Shown: one piece after another, positions 12,761 to 13,902 of the stretch
Layout of the letters: every line of letters begins with the position of its first letter
How positions within the stretch are numbered: position 1 is the first letter of the stretch
Assembly (NCBI GenBank): GCA_002347565.1
Contig: DDXR01000023.1
Coordinates: 1-13,902, forward strand
Direction: 5' to 3'
From: a bacterium UBP2_UBA2255
GTDB taxonomy: Bacteria; Edwardsbacteria; AC1; EtOH8
Length of the DNA: 13,902 bases
Position numbers and translations under genes: made by a program
The notes under the pieces: model-generated
Databases searched by the model: none
What the model saw: only the letters and a program-made list of their open reading frames with translations
What the model was told of the DNA's origin: nothing

Positions 12761-13639
12761 TTAGGTCAACGAGTACTTCGCCGCGGCCACCGTGTTCTTC
12801 AGCAGCATCGCGATGGTCATCGGCCCGACGCCGCCGGGAACGGGCGTGATGTACGAGGCGACCTTGGACGCCGACTCGAAATCCACGTCGCCCACCAGGC
12901 GATGCCCGGACTTCTTCGTGCTGTCCTCGATCTCGTTGGTGCCCACGTCCACCACCACGCAGTTGTGGTTGAGCATGTCGCCCAGGATCATGCCCGCGCA
13001 GCCCGCGGCCGCGACCACGATGTCGGCCTGCTTGGTGTAGTAGGCCAGGCCTTTTGTTCCCGTGTGGCAGACCGTGACCGTGGCGTTGGCGTGCTTGGCC
13101 TTCTGGATCAGCATGTTGGCCAGCGGCTTGCCCACGATGTTGGAGCGGCCCACGATCACGATGTACTGCCCGGATATTTCGATTCCGGTCCTGACTAAAA
13201 GCTCGATCACCCCGGCCGGCGTGCAGGGCAGGAAACGCGGCGTGCCCAGCATCATCAGCCCGATGTTCTCGGGGTGGAAGCAGTCCACGTCCTTGAGCGG
13301 GTCGACTGCCTGGAACGCCTGGTGCTCGTCCTGGCCCTTGGGCAGGGGCGATTGCACCAGGATGCCGTGGACGGCCTTGTCGTCGTTGAGTTTCTCGATC
13401 TGCGCCAACAGCTCGGCCTGCGTGGTCGCTTCCGGCAGCTCGATGACGGTCGACCTGATGCCGCACTCCTCGCAAGCCTTGTGCTTGTTTCGCACGTAGA
13501 CCTGCGACGCGGGGTCACAGCCCACTATGATGACAACGAGATGCGGCTCGATCCCCTTCGCTTTCAGGGCATCGACCTCGGCCTTGACCTCGCCCCGGAT
13601 GTCGGCCGCTATTTTCTTGCCGTCAATCAGCTGTGCCAT
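12761..13639 (-). CDS. folD: Bifunctional methylene-THF dehydrogenase / methenyl-THF cyclohydrolase
   Basis: FolD interconverts 5,10-methylene-, 5,10-methenyl- and 10-formyl-tetrahydrofolate with NADP. The 292-residue product is of normal length. Catalytic Tyr48 and Lys52 lie in YVRNK, Gln96 in VQSPLP and Asp119 in DVDCFHPENIG, where Cys120 replaces the common Gly. The nucleotide fold shows PCTPAGV, VIVGRSNIVGKPLANML and VDVGTNEI, then GDVDF and TPVPGGVGPMTIAML. I chose ATG 13639 (MAQLIDGKKIA, the family-typical opening, with AGGA 9 nt upstream) over ATG 13648, which has no usable ribosome site. The start lies 1 nt after the stop of the phosphodiesterase gene, so the two are translationally coupled. 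Repeats follow directly after the stop. Confidence 0.97.
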   Translation of the reverse strand: MAQLIDGKKIAADIRGEVKAEVDALKAKGIEPHLVVIIVGCDPASQVYVRNKHKACEECGIRSTVIELPEATTQAELLAQIEKLNDDKAVHGILVQSPLPKGQDEHQAFQAVDPLKDVDCFHPENIGLMMLGTPRFLPCTPAGVIELLVRTGIEISGQYIVIVGRSNIVGKPLANMLIQKAKHANATVTVCHTGTKGLAYYTKQADIVVAAAGCAGMILGDMLNHNCVVVDVGTNEIEDSTKKSGHRLVGDVDFESASKVASYITPVPGGVGPMTIAMLLKNTVAAAKYSLT

Positions 13640-13640
13640 A

Positions 13641-13902
13641 TCATGCATTCCTGACGATCCTCATAATACTACGCGCCTTCCCCGTCCGATCGTCGATCTC
13701 GATCAGCACCGCGTTGAGCCGCACGTCCTTGTCCGCCACCTCGAACTTGGTGTTCAGGCCGGTGTAGAACCGCTCCAGCACGTCCTTCTTCTCCATGCCG
13801 ATGACGCTGTCGAACCCGCCGGTCATGCCCGCGTCGGTGATGTAGGCCGTGCCCAGCGGCAGGATGCGCTCGTCCGCGGTCATCACGTGGGTGTGGGTGC
13901 CC
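13641..13902 (-). CDS. ymdB: YmdB family metallophosphoesterase, C-terminal fragment (5' end outside window)
   Basis: Only the last 86 or so residues are present; the frame runs open to the window edge. The visible part contains GTHTHVMTADERILPLG, TAYITDAGMTGGFDSVIG and then KDVLERFYTG, the conserved end of the TIGR00282/YmdB family, including the His pair of the metal site in THTH. Characterised members are metal-dependent cyclic-nucleotide (2',3'-cAMP) phosphodiesterases. The gene often stands near rny or folD, as here: its TGA stop lies 1 nt before the folD start chosen. The real start is beyond position 13902. Confidence 0.93.
   Translation of the reverse strand, partial: GTHTHVMTADERILPLGTAYITDAGMTGGFDSVIGMEKKDVLERFYTGLNTKFEVADKDVRLNAVLIEIDDRTGKARSIMRIVRNA

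Noticed and set aside
1..13902. CRISPR array, toxin-antitoxin pair, prophage or defence system
   Set aside because: No spaced direct repeats of CRISPR size and no recognisable nuclease, integrase, transposase or toxin genes; the octamer arrays have no spacers.

Overview
This window comes from a GC-rich bacterial chromosome (roughly two thirds G+C or more, judged by eye). Every protein gene and the tRNA lie on the minus strand, so biological order runs from position 13902 down to 1. The protein families suggest an uncultivated member of the Fibrobacteres-Chlorobi-Bacteroidetes (FCB) superphylum or a neighbouring candidate phylum. The clues are a PorV-type outer-membrane barrel, a subtilase with a type IX-like C-terminal sorting domain, a DUF4388 protein, and few Shine-Dalgarno sequences. 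I cannot name the lineage from this sequence alone.

The right two thirds (13902 to 5722) is a tightly packed housekeeping block: ymdB-type phosphodiesterase (5' end outside the window), folD, xseA, xseB, a polyprenyl diphosphate synthase, a divergent PAP2 (DUF212) membrane protein, dxs, truB and ribF. Genes overlap or sit within about 40 nt of each other, apart from a 124-nt folD-xseA gap filled with repeats. The block covers one-carbon metabolism, exonuclease VII, the entry step and chain elongation of isoprenoid synthesis, tRNA pseudouridylation and flavin cofactor synthesis. The DUF212 protein between the prenyl synthase and dxs may be a prenyl-diphosphate phosphatase.

The left third (5722 to 601) has an envelope theme. 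A near-consensus sigma70-type promoter inside the 3' end of ribF drives an FmdB zinc-ribbon gene, then a small secreted beta-rich protein, a PorV/UPF0164 barrel, a YfiM-like small membrane or secreted protein and a DUF4388 protein that ends in a hairpin terminator. A separate gene then encodes a secreted S8 protease with a C-terminal sorting/FlgD-Ig-like domain. A PorV-family protein close to a plausible type IX-like cargo is the most interesting functional pairing here. tRNA-Asn(GUU) follows, with its own promoter and terminator.

The two largest non-coding stretches (1-566 and 12637-12760) hold the same two repeat families side by side. One is a tandem array of degenerate 8-bp units with a YCYGTG-type core, ending in a GG-Y-TRR-like boundary. 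The other is a set of strong hairpins built on CCCCTY/RAGGGG arms, three of them exactly 23 nt long with 3-nt loops. Their shared architecture at two unrelated sites is the best candidate for something undescribed. No CRISPR array, phage gene, transposase or defence system was found.
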